From the NCBI GenBank assembly GCA_964472545.1, contig CAYYNP010000454.1, positions 1-5,790 of the forward strand: 5,790 nucleotides of DNA. Direction: 5' to 3'. The notes below the pieces were generated by a model. That model ran no database searches and was not told the DNA's origin. It saw only the letters and a program-made list of their open reading frames with translations. Shown piece by piece: positions 5,740 through 5,790 of the stretch. The DNA comes from CAYYNP01 sp964472545 (GTDB lineage Bacteria; Planctomycetota; Planctomycetia; Pirellulales; Thermoguttaceae). The translations under genes and the position numbers were made by a program. The first letter of the stretch is position 1, and every line of letters begins with the position of its first letter.

Positions 5740-5790
5740 TGTTTTGTTTCAACGGGTTTGGCACAAAACCGTGGTCCAGCTAAGCAACAG
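5740..5790. repeat. Right arm of the perfect 51-bp inverted repeat
   Basis: This arm is identical to the reverse complement of 2-52 over all 51 bases and runs to the last base of the window, so its outer boundary is unknown. Its inner edge is at 5740, as bases 5739 and 53 no longer match. Read toward the HEAT gene, it carries TTGAAA (5752-5747), a -35-like hexamer. The same hexamer in the left arm also points into the window. Copies pointing inward from both sides are what two oppositely oriented flanking elements, or the termini of one large unit, would give. Confidence 0.95.

Noticed and set aside
5022..5783. Long open frame on the plus strand running into the right repeat arm
   Set aside because: It lies opposite the well-supported HEAT gene. 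Its translation is Ser/Arg/Ala-rich with no family pattern, and its end merely reads through the repeat.

Overview
The window most likely comes from a member of the Planctomycetota, probably near the Pirellulales. The evidence is a well-conserved DUF1598 protein, a family I know essentially only from planctomycetes, together with exported transglutaminase-like, HEAT-repeat and gluzincin-like proteins on high-GC DNA. The lineage is inferred from these families, not from a marker gene. All recognisable genes lie on the minus strand, and I see no rRNA, tRNA or CRISPR array.

Layout in the direction of transcription (right to left): a 51-bp repeat arm (5740-5790); a HEAT-repeat lipoprotein gene (4271-5704, GTG start); two diverged copies of a ~141-bp hairpin-bearing tandem repeat (3986-4266); a short remnant resembling the end of a TPR protein (3854-3979); a good sigma70-type promoter (3732-3759); the DUF1598 secreted protein (2278-3663); a Tat-exported transglutaminase-like protein (1082-2227), 50 nt downstream and probably in the same operon; a 392-bp non-coding stretch with several hairpins (690-1081); a decayed secreted metallopeptidase-like gene (9-689); and the second, inverted arm of the 51-bp repeat (2-52).

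The outer frame is the most striking feature. Bases 2-52 are the exact reverse complement of 5740-5790, so the whole window is bracketed by a perfect inverted repeat. The left arm cuts off the 3' end of the metallopeptidase-like gene, and the right arm lies 35 bp upstream of the HEAT gene. This fits two inverted copies of one dispersed element flanking the segment, the termini of one mobile unit, or contig ends at a repeated sequence. The window alone cannot separate these.

All four protein products carry export signals (Sec, Tat or lipoprotein), so this is a cell-envelope or secreted-protein neighbourhood. Only the DUF1598-transglutaminase pair has an arrangement that suggests a functional link. 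I see no convincing defence, biosynthetic or other novel multi-gene system. The points most worth following are the inverted repeat frame, the multiply damaged metallopeptidase gene, and the covarying hairpin repeat behind the HEAT gene.
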